Assembly (NCBI GenBank): GCA_035627955.1 | Contig: DASPKU010000001.1 | Location: 474,976-538,975, forward strand | Length of the DNA: 64,000 nt | Direction: 5' to 3' | Origin: Phycisphaerales bacterium | GTDB lineage: Bacteria; Planctomycetota; Phycisphaerae; Phycisphaerales; UBA1924 | Shown here: piece by piece, positions 9,010-17,447 of the stretch | How positions within the stretch are numbered: position 1 is the stretch's first letter | Layout of the letters: every line of letters begins with the position of its first letter | Notes under the pieces: generated by a model | What the model saw: the letters and a program-made list of their open reading frames with translations, nothing else | Told to the model about the DNA's origin: nothing | Database searches by the model: none | Translations under genes and position numbers: made by a program

Positions 9010-9235
9010 CGGCGACCTCCAGCCCTGCTAGCAGGAGGGTGGGAGGGGGGCTGCACACACCCCGTGCCGGTGACAATCCGGGTGATCGCAGTCCGGAGAA
9101 CTTCGGGGAGCGACGGCCAAGCCTCCACCACCGCCGCGAGCCGGGGATCCTGAGCAGGGCGAACCCCCCCTTCCCGACACTGCGGGCTCTGGTGCGGGCA
9201 GTTGGCACTGGATGCTGTGATTCCAGTGTTTCCCC

Positions 9236-9282
9236 GCTGACTCTTAATCAGCGGGTCGAAGGTTCGAGTCCTTCGGGGGGCA
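9236..9282 (+). tRNA. 3' half of tRNA-Lys(CTT), truncated; probable attachment-site remnant
   Basis: From 9236 the sequence follows a bacterial tRNA-Lys exactly: anticodon stem-loop GCTGA-CTCTTAA-TCAGC (anticodon CTT), variable loop GGGTC, T-arm GAAGG-TTCGAGT-CCTTC, acceptor GGGGGGC and discriminator A at 9282, with no encoded CCA. The 5' half is missing: no matching acceptor strand or D-arm lies upstream, where an unrelated hairpin (CACTGG...CCAGTG) sits instead. A tRNA 3' half standing alone is the usual scar where an integrative element recombined into a tRNA gene. Confidence 0.7.
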
Positions 9283-9315
9283 CTTCTTCATCGCTCAATC
9301 TGGCTGTTCCCACGC

Positions 9316-9350
9316 CACCGAGATGCCTTCATCTCGGTGTCTTCGTTTTT
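9316..9350 (+). terminator. Rho-independent terminator downstream of the tRNA-Lys remnant
   Basis: Perfect 9-bp stem CACCGAGAT/ATCTCGGTG with loop GCCTTC (9316-9339), followed by TCTTCGTTTTT. The orientation fits the plus strand, as expected of the terminator of the original tRNA-Lys gene. Confidence 0.75.
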
Positions 9351-9410
9351 GGTCCATCACGCGACCATCTCTCGACCCATTCACCAAGGTCCCGTGGCCC
9401 CCAGCGGTTC

Positions 9411-11777
9411 TTAGCAGTTCCCCCCTCCAAGCACGCGGAAGAAAGACTCGATGTCCTGATCGGTGCCGATGTCGCCGTCCCCATTGAAGTCCGCCCCACC
9501 GCTGAAGCACGACTGGCAGCAGTGGCCCCCCAGGCACGCAAAAAAGGCCTCAATGTCCTGGTCGGTCCCGAAGTCCCCATCCCCGTTGAAGTCGCTTGTT
9601 CCGCAGCAGGGCCCGCCGAAGCTGTAACGCGCGAAATAGGCCGAAACACTGCCTCCCGCGGCAGTGAAGTAACCCCCTGCCACCAGGTCGCCGCTTGGAA
9701 GTACCGCGAGCGCCCGCACGGTGCCATCAGTCCCGCCCAGCGCGGACCATGCGGTCCCGTTCCATCGTGCGATGTACCTGGCCTCTACGCCCCCGGCGCT
9801 GGTGAAGTACCCACCCACCACAAGGTCGCCGCTCGGAAGCACCGCGATCGCATACACGCTCGGCGCATAGATGCCCTCGATGCTCATCCCCGTGCCCAGC
9901 GGAGACCACGAACTGCCATCCCAGCGCGCGATGGAGTTAGCCGCGACGCCCCCGGCGGTGGTGAAGTGCCCACCCACGATCAACTCGCCGCTCGACAACA
10001 CCGCCAGCGCGTTCACTGTTGCATTGGTCCCACCTACCCCGGTGCCCAGCGGGGACCACGAGTTGCCGTTCCACCGCGCGATGCCGTTAGCCGCGACGCC
10101 CCCAGCGGTCGTGAACTGCCCTCCCGCGATGATGTCGCCGCCCGGCAACACCGCAACGGCGCGCACAGGGCGGTTCACCCCCGCGCCGAGTGATGACCAC
10201 GAGCTCCCATTCCACCGCGCAATGTAGTTGACCGCGGCGCCCCCGGCAGTCGTGAAGTCCCCGCCCGCAACAAGGCCGCCCCCGGGGTGCACCGCCAGCG
10301 CGGACACGCTGAGGTTCAAGCCCGCGCCGAAGGACGACCACTCAGTGCCGTTCCACCGCGCGATATAGGGAGCCCCCACCCCACCGGCTGTGAAGAAGTG
10401 CCCTCCCACTGCGAGATCACCCCCCGGGAGGACCGCAAGCGCGTACACATCATTGGCCAGTCCAGACCCCAGCCCCATCCACGAGGACCCGTTCCACCGC
10501 GCGATGCGGTCGGTCCCCACGCCCCCAGCACCTGTAAACTGCCCTCCAGCAACAACGTCGCCGTCCGGCATCAATGCAATCGCCGAAATGTGCGCGTTCA
10601 ACCCCGGTGGCCCCACAGGCGACCAGGCTGTCTCGTCCCACCGCGCAATGTTGCTGATCGGCGCGCCGTTGGCACTGGTGAAACTGAAGTCCCCGACCAC
10701 CATCAAGTCGCCCCCGGGAGGAACCGCGATCGCGTTCACTTCCACGTACGAACGCACGTTGCCGCTGCCTGATGGATGCAATCCAGTGCTCAGAGGTGAC
10801 CACGCGGCCCCATTCCAACGTGCAATGCAGCGAGCAGACACGCCACCCACGTTGAAGAAGACGCCGCCCGCGATGACGTCCCCGTTCGGCAGTGCCGCGA
10901 GGGCGGTCACCCCCCCATCCATTTCCCCGCCCATCGCCGACCAGGAGGTGCCGTTCCAGCGCGCGATGTACCGCGCCGGCACGCCCCCCGCACTCGTGAA
11001 GTTCCCAGCTGCCACCACACCACCGCCCGGAAGCGCGGCCAGTGCATACACGGACGGGTTCGACCCGCCCACTCCCGTGCTCAATGGGCTCCACGCGTTG
11101 CCGTCCCACCGGGCGATGCGGTTGCACGACACACCTCCTGCGTTCGTGAAATCACCACCCGCCACCACCTCGCCGTTCGCCAGGACACAGACCTCGCGCA
11201 CCGCCGCGTTCATACCGGTTCCGAAGGTGGACCAACCGGCCCCATCCCACCGTGCGATGCGGTTACAGGTAACGTCACCCGCCGAAATGAACGGGCCTGC
11301 CGCTACTACATCACCGCTCGGCAACACGGCGAGCGACCACACATTGTCCGACACCCCAGTGCCCATCGCAGACCATGCGGCGCCATCCCAGCGGGCGATG
11401 CGGTTACAACTCACACCGCCCGCACTGGTAAACACTCCGGCGGCCACCAGTTCGCCGCTCGGCAGGGCCGCGAGCGCGTACACGATGTCGTTGACCCCCG
11501 TCCCGAGCGCCGACCACTGCGCCGTCGCCGGGTCATACGCCGCGATGTTGCTGACCTGCACGTTGCCGGCCAGCGTGAAGAGGCCTCCAACCGCGAGCAC
11601 GGGCGTGCGAGGCCCGGGGCCGTCAGGATCCCACATCACCGCCGCCTTGACCGCACCCGAGACGCCAGGCACACCCTCTCCCGAGAGCCAACCCGGCGCA
11701 GGGCACTGTCCTGCGACGGGCGTGCCCCTGAGCGCTAGAACAATCAAGGCCCCGACGACAGCTCTGAACATCCTCAT
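9411..11777 (-). CDS. Secreted repeat protein (beta-propeller-like) with C-terminal EF-hand/dockerin-like module
   Basis: 788 residues from ATG 11777, preceded by AGAGGAG. Signal peptide MFRAVVGALIVLALRGTPVAG. About 14 tandem units of 45-50 residues follow, each with the pattern VyALAvLPsGdlVaGG-FT-AGGV--n-IARWnG--WS-lGtG. Their periodicity and tryptophans suggest two stacked seven-bladed propellers. The last ~60 residues hold two DFNGDGDxGTDQDIExFF units separated by a Cys-rich linker, a calcium-binding arrangement found at the C-terminus of secreted planctomycete proteins. It is probably exported and surface-held. Substrate unknown. It lies alone, transcribed toward the tRNA remnant. Confidence 0.85.
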   Translation of the reverse strand: MRMFRAVVGALIVLALRGTPVAGQCPAPGWLSGEGVPGVSGAVKAAVMWDPDGPGPRTPVLAVGGLFTLAGNVQVSNIAAYDPATAQWSALGTGVNDIVYALAALPSGELVAAGVFTSAGGVSCNRIARWDGAAWSAMGTGVSDNVWSLAVLPSGDVVAAGPFISAGDVTCNRIARWDGAGWSTFGTGMNAAVREVCVLANGEVVAGGDFTNAGGVSCNRIARWDGNAWSPLSTGVGGSNPSVYALAALPGGGVVAAGNFTSAGGVPARYIARWNGTSWSAMGGEMDGGVTALAALPNGDVIAGGVFFNVGGVSARCIARWNGAAWSPLSTGLHPSGSGNVRSYVEVNAIAVPPGGDLMVVGDFSFTSANGAPISNIARWDETAWSPVGPPGLNAHISAIALMPDGDVVAGGQFTGAGGVGTDRIARWNGSSWMGLGSGLANDVYALAVLPGGDLAVGGHFFTAGGVGAPYIARWNGTEWSSFGAGLNLSVSALAVHPGGGLVAGGDFTTAGGAAVNYIARWNGSSWSSLGAGVNRPVRAVAVLPGGDIIAGGQFTTAGGVAANGIARWNGNSWSPLGTGVGGTNATVNALAVLSSGELIVGGHFTTAGGVAANSIARWDGSSWSPLGTGMSIEGIYAPSVYAIAVLPSGDLVVGGYFTSAGGVEARYIARWNGTAWSALGGTDGTVRALAVLPSGDLVAGGYFTAAGGSVSAYFARYSFGGPCCGTSDFNGDGDFGTDQDIEAFFACLGGHCCQSCFSGGADFNGDGDIGTDQDIESFFRVLGGGNC

Positions 11778-12241
11778 CAGGGCTCCTCTGCAAGGTGGCG
11801 CACAGCACCGCAACCACGGTTCTACCGGCAACATCCCATCAGGCTGCAATCAAAACACGCGTGCTCATTGCTCGTGGGCTGCTCAGCCGTCATTACGAGG
11901 GCGATGGTTCGCAAGGCCCCCATGACTCCCATGAGTCCGAACCGCCCCACCCCACGTCAGCCCACAAATCACAGCCCCAACCCCCACCCGCGCGCAACTC
12001 CCCTCCACCTTTGCGCGTCAAACCGCGCAAACACCCCCCACCACAACCCCCTTTCCTCCCACGACTTCCGCGCGCAAATCCACGTTTGTGCGCACAACCC
12101 AGCCCGCCCCAACCCAAATCTTCCAACTTCTACAAATTCTTTTCTCTCGGCAATCACAGCCCCGATCCCACCTCACCCCCGTGCGCAAGTCTTCAACGCG
12201 CGCACAAACGTGACCCACGGCCCCTGGGGTAGAGGCCCACC
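11778..12241. other. C-rich, G-poor intergenic stretch with recurrent GCGCA motifs
   Basis: No gene is supported. From about 11930 to 12160 the plus strand is strongly cytosine-rich and almost lacks G outside recurring GCGCA/GCGCG groups (for example near 11990, 12018, 12070, 12095, 12183, 12197). The composition differs sharply from its surroundings. It precedes the doubtful ORF at 12242. Confidence 0.5.
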
Positions 12242-13028
12242 ATGCTCCCACACCCCGCCGCGACCACCACCGAAACTCAATCCGGTCCCCTCCCCTGTGA
12301 GGGGAGGGCGAGGGAGGGGTTGGCCGAACCACCTTCGGAAGCTCAGCCAACTCGCGTGAACACCCCGCTCCCACACGCGCCCAACGCCTCCAATCCCCAC
12401 CCGTCCCCCACCGACTCCGCTGTCCGGTCTCCGGCTTCCGGTTTCCCGCCCCTCACCCCACGCGACAACGAAATCATCGAGGCCTGGTTCGACCACGATT
12501 CGCGCCTCCCGCACCTCGCCCACAACCTCAAAACCTCCGTCGTAGCGCTCGCACGCTGGGCCGCGCAGCCTCACATCAAGGCCTTTCTGGACCAGATCAC
12601 CACCATCGCCAACCAGCGCACGCGGACCCTCCACGCCGAGTCCGTCCACGCCGCCCTCGCCCGCCTCACCCACATCGCCCAGAACAGCGAGCACGAAGAA
12701 ACAGCCCGACGCGCAGCCACAACGATCATCCGCGCCACCACCTCGCCGCGCCCACTCGCCGGCGCGGTGCCGACGAGTTCGCCCGATACACCCGCCCAAA
12801 CGGCAGCAACCTCCAGAACGACGCACCCACGCGACACCACCGATGGTGTCACGCGAGATGACCACGACCGCACAACCTCCGATCAACGCCGGCCGCTTCA
12901 GGACGTGGCGTCTCACTCCCATGCCGACCGCCAAGAACACGTGGAATCCCGAGTGTACAACTCGGCTTCGCCCGCTACCCTTGACCAGCCGGGCTCGCTG
13001 ATTCCCCCCATCAGCGCGGCCTGTGCGC
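12242..13028 (+). pseudogene. Doubtful ORF with terminase-small-subunit-like helix-turn-helix segment
   Basis: An open frame from ATG 12242 shows coding-like codon use only from about 12450 to 12760. There it encodes a helical domain starting LTPRDNEIIEAWFDHDSRL, with an apparent HTH (LPHLAHNLKTSVVALARW) and a helical tail (EETARRAATTIIRA). The pattern resembles small DNA-binding proteins such as terminase small subunits. The frame has no stop before a strong terminator at 13029-13061 and then runs on antisense to the kinase gene, so a real gene should have ended earlier. A REP-like sequence lies inside its 5' part. I read it as a broken or mis-started gene. Confidence 0.35.
12287..12325. repeat. 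REP-like palindromic repeat
   Basis: CCCCTCCCC followed by GGGGAGGG and GAGGGAGGGG forms a GC-rich hairpin of the kind scattered through planctomycete and proteobacterial genomes. Only one copy is seen in this window. Confidence 0.45.
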
Positions 13029-13061
13029 GGGCCCGGCCCTTGTGGCCGGGCCCTGCTTTTT
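13029..13061 (+). terminator. Strong rho-independent terminator
   Basis: GGGCCCGGCC-CTTGT-GGCCGGGCCC followed by TGCTTTTTTT. A 10-bp perfect GC stem with a T-run on the plus strand, just before the convergent kinase gene. It serves whatever rightward transcript precedes it. Confidence 0.85.
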
Positions 13062-13084
13062 TTCAGCATCAGCAAACGGGTGCA

Positions 13085-15520
13085 CTACCGAGCTGCCGTG
13101 GCCTGCTGCTCAAGCAGGGTCGCGCGGTACGCGACGAGCTCGGACGCGGCGTCGGATCGCTCGGTGCTTGCCGGGAAGCGGCGTGTCAGTTCGGCCTGCA
13201 GTGCATCCAACGCAGCCACAGTCTGCTTCACAGCGTCGGGCTCCTCAAGTGCACGCAGGGCTGCAAGCCTGCGACCGCAGAGGAGGCTGGCCTGGAGGAC
13301 CGCGTCACTGGGGATGCCGTTGCCCCCGGCCATGCGCCGGGCGGTGTACGTGAGGACTTTGTCGATCTGCGCGACCGCGTCGGCGAACCTGCCCCCCTCG
13401 AACGAGTGGCTGCTGAGGTGGTTGTAGAACTCGATCAGGTCGGGGTCTTCGTAGCGGGTCTGGCCGGTGTTTGCCGCCAGAGTGCGCTCGATTTCCAGAG
13501 CGCGTTTTACATAGGGCTCCAGGTCGATGGACTCGGTGTGGGGCCCGCGGGCGGCAAGCAGCCTCGAGAGGATCCGCAGGTAGACGCTGTGGTGAACCGT
13601 CGAGGCTGGATCGAGCTCGATCAGGCGTGCGGCCGCCTTCTCCCCGCTGACCAGGGCGGTCACGCTCTCAGCGCTCCCCATCCCCGCGGCGCGCGCGCGG
13701 TCGATGCAGGCGCGGACGTGGGCGTCAAGGGAGCGCCAGTCGTCTGGCGCGATCGCCATCATGCGGTCGGCGGTGCTGCGGGCGGCCTCGTAGGAGGCCG
13801 CGGTCTGAGGCAAGTTCTTGTCGGAGTGCGCCGCGACCCGCACCTGGCTCCAGAACAGGTTGCTGAGGAGGCGCAGGTCGTCGGGCGCGCGGGCGGCGAG
13901 GGCCTCATCAATGGCGAGAGCGCGCCGGTATTCGGAGACCGCTCGGTGAGGTCTGCGGGAACGGTCGAGCGCATCGCCGTGCTTGACGATCGCGATGGAG
14001 TACTCGTGCCCGATCGCCGGGTCATGCTCGCTGAGGTCGTAGAGCGTCTCCCAGGCGCTGACCCCCTCCGCGATTGCAATCAGGGCCAGGTCGTTGCGGG
14101 CACGGTCGCGGTAGATGTCGGACTGCGCGGTGCGCAGCCCGGCGTAGACCTTCACGACCCGCGGATCGCGAGAGGTCTGCGGCTTCATCGCGATGACATC
14201 AGCCTCAATGGCTGCGAGGAGACGTTCGCGCTCCTCCAGCGTGCCAATGCGGGGCCCGAGCGGTGAGAGCAGGCGCGTCACCACCGCGTCCAACGCGTGC
14301 AGGGCGGCGTCGCGATTGCGGACCTCACGCCGCAGCGAAACCGCTGCATTGACGATCGAGGCGCTGACCAGCACCAGCCCGATGCCCATCGCCCAGACGA
14401 CGCCCCGCTTGCGGGCATAGAGCTTGCGCGCCCGGTAGAGCGTGCCGGCACGCACCGCGGTTACGGGCAACTGCTCGACCAGGCGGCGAAGGTCCTCGGC
14501 GAGCGCGCCAGGCCCGCTGTAGCGCTGCGCTGGATTGCGTTCAACCGCCTTCGCGAGCACCGCGTGGAGCTCTCGCCCGAACGAAGCACCCTTCGTGTGC
14601 GGGAGCCTCAAGGGCGCGCTCTGAAGCTGGTTGACCGCGTCAGCAAGGCTCGCGCCCGCCGCCAGGTACGGGTGATCACCCAAAAGCAGCTCGAACGCCA
14701 GGACGCCCAGCGCGTAAGTGTCCGACCGCTCGTCGACGTCTTCGGCGCGACCCACCAGCTGCTCGGGGCTGATATAGCGGAGTGTGCCGATGATGCTGCC
14801 CGGGAGCGTCAGACGCTGGTCACCCCGAAGCTCGGCGGCGGCGTCGCAGGCAAGGCCGAAGTCCACGATCTTCGGCACGCCCGCGCCCGTGACGAGGATG
14901 TTCTTGGGCGCAAGGTCCCGGTGGAGCACGCCGCGCTGGTGGATGTGGGCCACGCCGTCGCACACCTGACGGAGGAGCGCGATGCGGGCAGAGGGCGAGA
15001 GCGCATGCTTGGCGACGAACGCGTCGAGCGCGACGCCGTCCACGTACTCCATCACGATGTAAGGCCGGCCGGACTCGTAGGCGAGCTCCAGCACGGCGGT
15101 GACGTTCGGGTGATTGAGGCGTGCGAGGGCCGCGGCCTCAAACTCGAAGCGGCGGCGTGCGGCATCGTCCGCGCCCGGCGGGAGGAGCTTGATCGCGACA
15201 TCGCGCTCGGGGTTGGACTGGCGGGCGAGGAAGACCGAGCCGAAACTGCCGCGGGCGATAGGGCGGAGGATGCGGTACCGGCCGATTGTGGCGGGCGTCG
15301 GGCCGTCGATGAGCGGCTCGACGAGGCCTCCGGCCACGCGCTGGATGGGCTGGCCCAGAAAGATGTCGGTCGGGCTGTCGTGTGCGAGGAGGTCGCGGAC
15401 CTGATCGCGGTCGACGTCGGTGAGCGTGTGATCAGCGCGGAGCAGCCGCTCGCGATCATGCGGCCCGCACGCGCGGAGGCGGTCGAAAGCGTCGGCGACT
15501 CGGGACTCGGCCGGGGTCAC
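13085..15520 (-). CDS. Membrane-anchored Ser/Thr protein kinase with C-terminal helical repeats
   Basis: 811 residues. Residues ~79-345 are a Hanks-type kinase: glycine loop ARGSFGSVFLA, VAIKLL lysine, catalytic loop HRDLAPKN (~201-208), DFG (~219), and APE-like SPEQL. The catalytic loop has Ala where Ser/Thr kinases usually have Lys (HRDLKPxN); this resembles the HRDLAxxN loop of tyrosine kinases. A membrane helix follows at ~375-397 (VVWAMGIGLVLVSASIVNAA), then ~410 residues of TPR-like helices outside the membrane. GTG start overlaps the sigma factor stop (GTGA). ECF sigma plus STPK pairs are characteristic of Planctomycetes, the kinase probably acting on the sigma factor or its targets. 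Confidence 0.9.
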   Translation of the reverse strand: MTPAESRVADAFDRLRACGPHDRERLLRADHTLTDVDRDQVRDLLAHDSPTDIFLGQPIQRVAGGLVEPLIDGPTPATIGRYRILRPIARGSFGSVFLARQSNPERDVAIKLLPPGADDAARRRFEFEAAALARLNHPNVTAVLELAYESGRPYIVMEYVDGVALDAFVAKHALSPSARIALLRQVCDGVAHIHQRGVLHRDLAPKNILVTGAGVPKIVDFGLACDAAAELRGDQRLTLPGSIIGTLRYISPEQLVGRAEDVDERSDTYALGVLAFELLLGDHPYLAAGASLADAVNQLQSAPLRLPHTKGASFGRELHAVLAKAVERNPAQRYSGPGALAEDLRRLVEQLPVTAVRAGTLYRARKLYARKRGVVWAMGIGLVLVSASIVNAAVSLRREVRNRDAALHALDAVVTRLLSPLGPRIGTLEERERLLAAIEADVIAMKPQTSRDPRVVKVYAGLRTAQSDIYRDRARNDLALIAIAEGVSAWETLYDLSEHDPAIGHEYSIAIVKHGDALDRSRRPHRAVSEYRRALAIDEALAARAPDDLRLLSNLFWSQVRVAAHSDKNLPQTAASYEAARSTADRMMAIAPDDWRSLDAHVRACIDRARAAGMGSAESVTALVSGEKAAARLIELDPASTVHHSVYLRILSRLLAARGPHTESIDLEPYVKRALEIERTLAANTGQTRYEDPDLIEFYNHLSSHSFEGGRFADAVAQIDKVLTYTARRMAGGNGIPSDAVLQASLLCGRRLAALRALEEPDAVKQTVAALDALQAELTRRFPASTERSDAASELVAYRATLLEQQATAAR

Positions 15521-16098
15521 GGGGCGGGGCTCCCGGTGAGGTCGCGGGCGAGGTAGGCCTTGGCGCGGTTCCAGACGGTGCGCGTGTGGGCAGGGCTCTC
15601 GCCAAGGGCCGCGGCAGCGGCGTCGAGGTCCATGCCGCCCCAGAGCCGCATTTCGGCGACGCGGGCGGCGACAGGGTCGCGGGCGGCGAGGGCCTCCAGT
15701 GCATCGTTGAGCTCGAGCGCGTCGACCTGGCGAGTCTGCACGGCCTGCGGCGCCGCGAGGTGCAAGGCGACACGGGGCAGGTTGCCGCCGCGTTTCTCGG
15801 CGGTCTCGTGGCGGGCGATGTCGACGACGATGCGGCGCATGATGGTGGCGAGGACGGCGGTGACCCGGGCGGAGTCGTTGAAGTTGACGGTTTTCTGGTC
15901 AATGAGGCGGATGACGGCCCGCTGGACGAGGGAGCTGGCCTGGACCCACTGGCGGGCGCGGTCGCCCTCGAGGAGCTGCTGGGCGACTTCGCGGGCGCGC
16001 CCGTAAACCAGGGGCAGGACTCGGTCGATGGCGCCGGGGCTGGTGCGGAGGAGGGAGAGGCACTCCTCAAGTTCTTGCTGCGTGGGGGGTTGCTGCAT
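15517..16098 (-). CDS. ECF-family RNA polymerase sigma factor (planctomycete STPK-linked type)
   Basis: 193 residues from ATG 16098; the open frame extends upstream but loses homology. Region 2 covers ~20-100 (LPLVYGRAREVAQQLL, TVLATIMRRIVVDIARHETAEKRGG) and region 4 covers the C-terminal HTH (DPVAARVAEMRLWGGMDLDAAAAALGES, in part). This matches the ECF-like group whose genes sit beside Ser/Thr kinases in Planctomycetes. There is no anti-sigma gene here; control is presumably through the coupled kinase. It overlaps the kinase start by 4 bases. Confidence 0.88.
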   Translation of the reverse strand: MQQPPTQQELEECLSLLRTSPGAIDRVLPLVYGRAREVAQQLLEGDRARQWVQASSLVQRAVIRLIDQKTVNFNDSARVTAVLATIMRRIVVDIARHETAEKRGGNLPRVALHLAAPQAVQTRQVDALELNDALEALAARDPVAARVAEMRLWGGMDLDAAAAALGESPAHTRTVWNRAKAYLARDLTGSPAP

Positions 16099-16429
16099 AC
16101 CCGTGGCCTCGTTGCGTGCGGGGAGACTACCACGCCGAGAAAGTTCTTGAAAGAACCAGCGGATTTTCCGTGCGGGGTACCGGCGGTTTACGCCAGAGGT
16201 TGCAGGGACGTGCCGCGAGGGGGTCGCGTCCCACGCATCCACACTCGGCAGCGCCGGTCTCGGGGGGAGGCCGGCGTTGTCCTTTTGTGCTCATGCCCAT
16301 AGCCCGCGCTGCCGGGGCCGTGTGGAAGGGACCTGAGAAGGGGAAACCGGGGAAATCTGATCTGAGTTGGTGGACTTTGGTCCGGTTGGTCGATATGACT
16401 ACCTAGAACTCTATCATTCGGAGGCAGCC
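16099..16429. promoter_or_regulatory. Divergent promoter region between ECF sigma factor and the nos operon
   Basis: About 330 bases between divergently transcribed operons. A hairpin CGCCGG...CCGGCG (16252-16276) with TTGTCCTTTT after it may be a leader structure or weak terminator. Near 16390-16405 lies an imperfect inverted repeat, GGTCG...CTACC, just upstream of the first nos-operon gene. It is a possible operator for the Rrf2 protein encoded at the operon's end, but weak. GGAGGC precedes the ATG at 16430. Confidence 0.4.
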
Positions 16430-17377
16430 ATGACCGGCCTCAGCCCCAACGGCCACGCTCGATCGCCCCGCTCGTCCCCGGCTTCTTCTGTTCGGCCGCA
16501 GCAGGTCATGGACGATCCGGCGGGGTTCAGGCGTCTGGGGCAGTGTGCCGTCATAGCAGTGGCGATGGCGGCTCCGATCATTGGGATCGGGGCGTTCGTG
16601 CTGTCGGCGCAGGTGCGGGAGCAGGAGCAGAAGGCCGCGGCATTCGTGAGGGCGGCGGGCCGGTGGGAAGACATGGTTGCGGCGCCCGCCGGGGCCATGC
16701 TGCCGGCGGAAGAGGCGAGCCGCGGGCGGGCGCTGTTCCGGGCCGCGTGCGCGGCGTGCCACGGCGTGGATGGCAGCGGGGGTCTGGGGAAGAACCTGAG
16801 CCAGAGCGACTTCGTCGCGGGGCTGGGTGATGATGCTCTGCGTGAGTTCATCCGCGTAGGGCGGCCGAACGCCAAGCCGCTGCCCATGCCCGCCAAGGGC
16901 GGGCGGGAGGACCTGACGGACGGGAACATCGCGGAGATCGCGGTGTACATCCGCGGGCTGCAGGACCCACGGCGGATGCCTGTGCTGACGGAAGTGGCGA
17001 GCGCGCCGGCGGCGGCGCCGAGCGCGGACGAGAAGGCCGCGGCATTGGCGGCAGCGGGCGGGGACGAGGAACTGGCGGAGTACATCGCGAGCGGGCGCAC
17101 GCTGTACAGCGGCTCGTGCCTGGCGTGCCACGGGCCGGGCGGCAGCGGCATCAAGGGCAACGGCAAGGCGCTGGCAAAGAACAGCTTCATCGGCGGCCAG
17201 GACGACGACGCGCTGCTGGCGTTCATCAAGAAGGGGCGCGACCCGAGCGACCCGAAGAACACGACGGGCGTGGGCATGCCGGCCAAGGGCGGGAACCCGG
17301 CGCTGAGTGACGACGACCTGCTGGACATCATCGCGTACCTCCGCAGCCTGCAGGACAAGCAGGCCGCGGCGAAGTGA
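16430..17377 (+). CDS. Membrane-anchored dihaem cytochrome c of the nos cluster
   Basis: 315 residues from ATG 16430 behind GGAGGC. One N-terminal membrane anchor (~40-62) precedes two class I cytochrome c domains: CAACH at residues 107-111 and CLACH at 230-234, each followed by a Met-ligand region rich in GMPAKGG or PMPAKGG. Clade II nos clusters commonly carry such cytochromes; it likely passes electrons from the quinol/bc side to NosZ. The linker between domains is Ala-rich (APAAAPSADEKAAALAAAGG). It starts the operon and lies 70 bases before nosZ. Confidence 0.85.
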   Translation: MTGLSPNGHARSPRSSPASSVRPQQVMDDPAGFRRLGQCAVIAVAMAAPIIGIGAFVLSAQVREQEQKAAAFVRAAGRWEDMVAAPAGAMLPAEEASRGRALFRAACAACHGVDGSGGLGKNLSQSDFVAGLGDDALREFIRVGRPNAKPLPMPAKGGREDLTDGNIAEIAVYIRGLQDPRRMPVLTEVASAPAAAPSADEKAAALAAAGGDEELAEYIASGRTLYSGSCLACHGPGGSGIKGNGKALAKNSFIGGQDDDALLAFIKKGRDPSDPKNTTGVGMPAKGGNPALSDDDLLDIIAYLRSLQDKQAAAK

Positions 17378-17447
17378 ATGGACACACCTGCGCCGTGCTC
17401 CGCGTCCTGTGGACCCGGGGAACCGGCGAGCTTGCGGGAGACCAGTG

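Noticed and set aside
9160..9290. A complete tRNA-Lys gene
   Set aside because: No 5' acceptor or D-arm can be folded with the intact 3' half; the upstream CACTGG/CCAGTG hairpin does not fit a D-arm with flanking acceptor.
9411..11777. Regularly spaced repeats suggestive of an array
   Set aside because: The ~140-base period encodes protein units in one frame; the spacers are not unique sequences of CRISPR size.
16380..16410. A definite Rrf2 operator
   Set aside because: The inverted repeat is short and imperfect; kept only as a possibility in the intergenic note.
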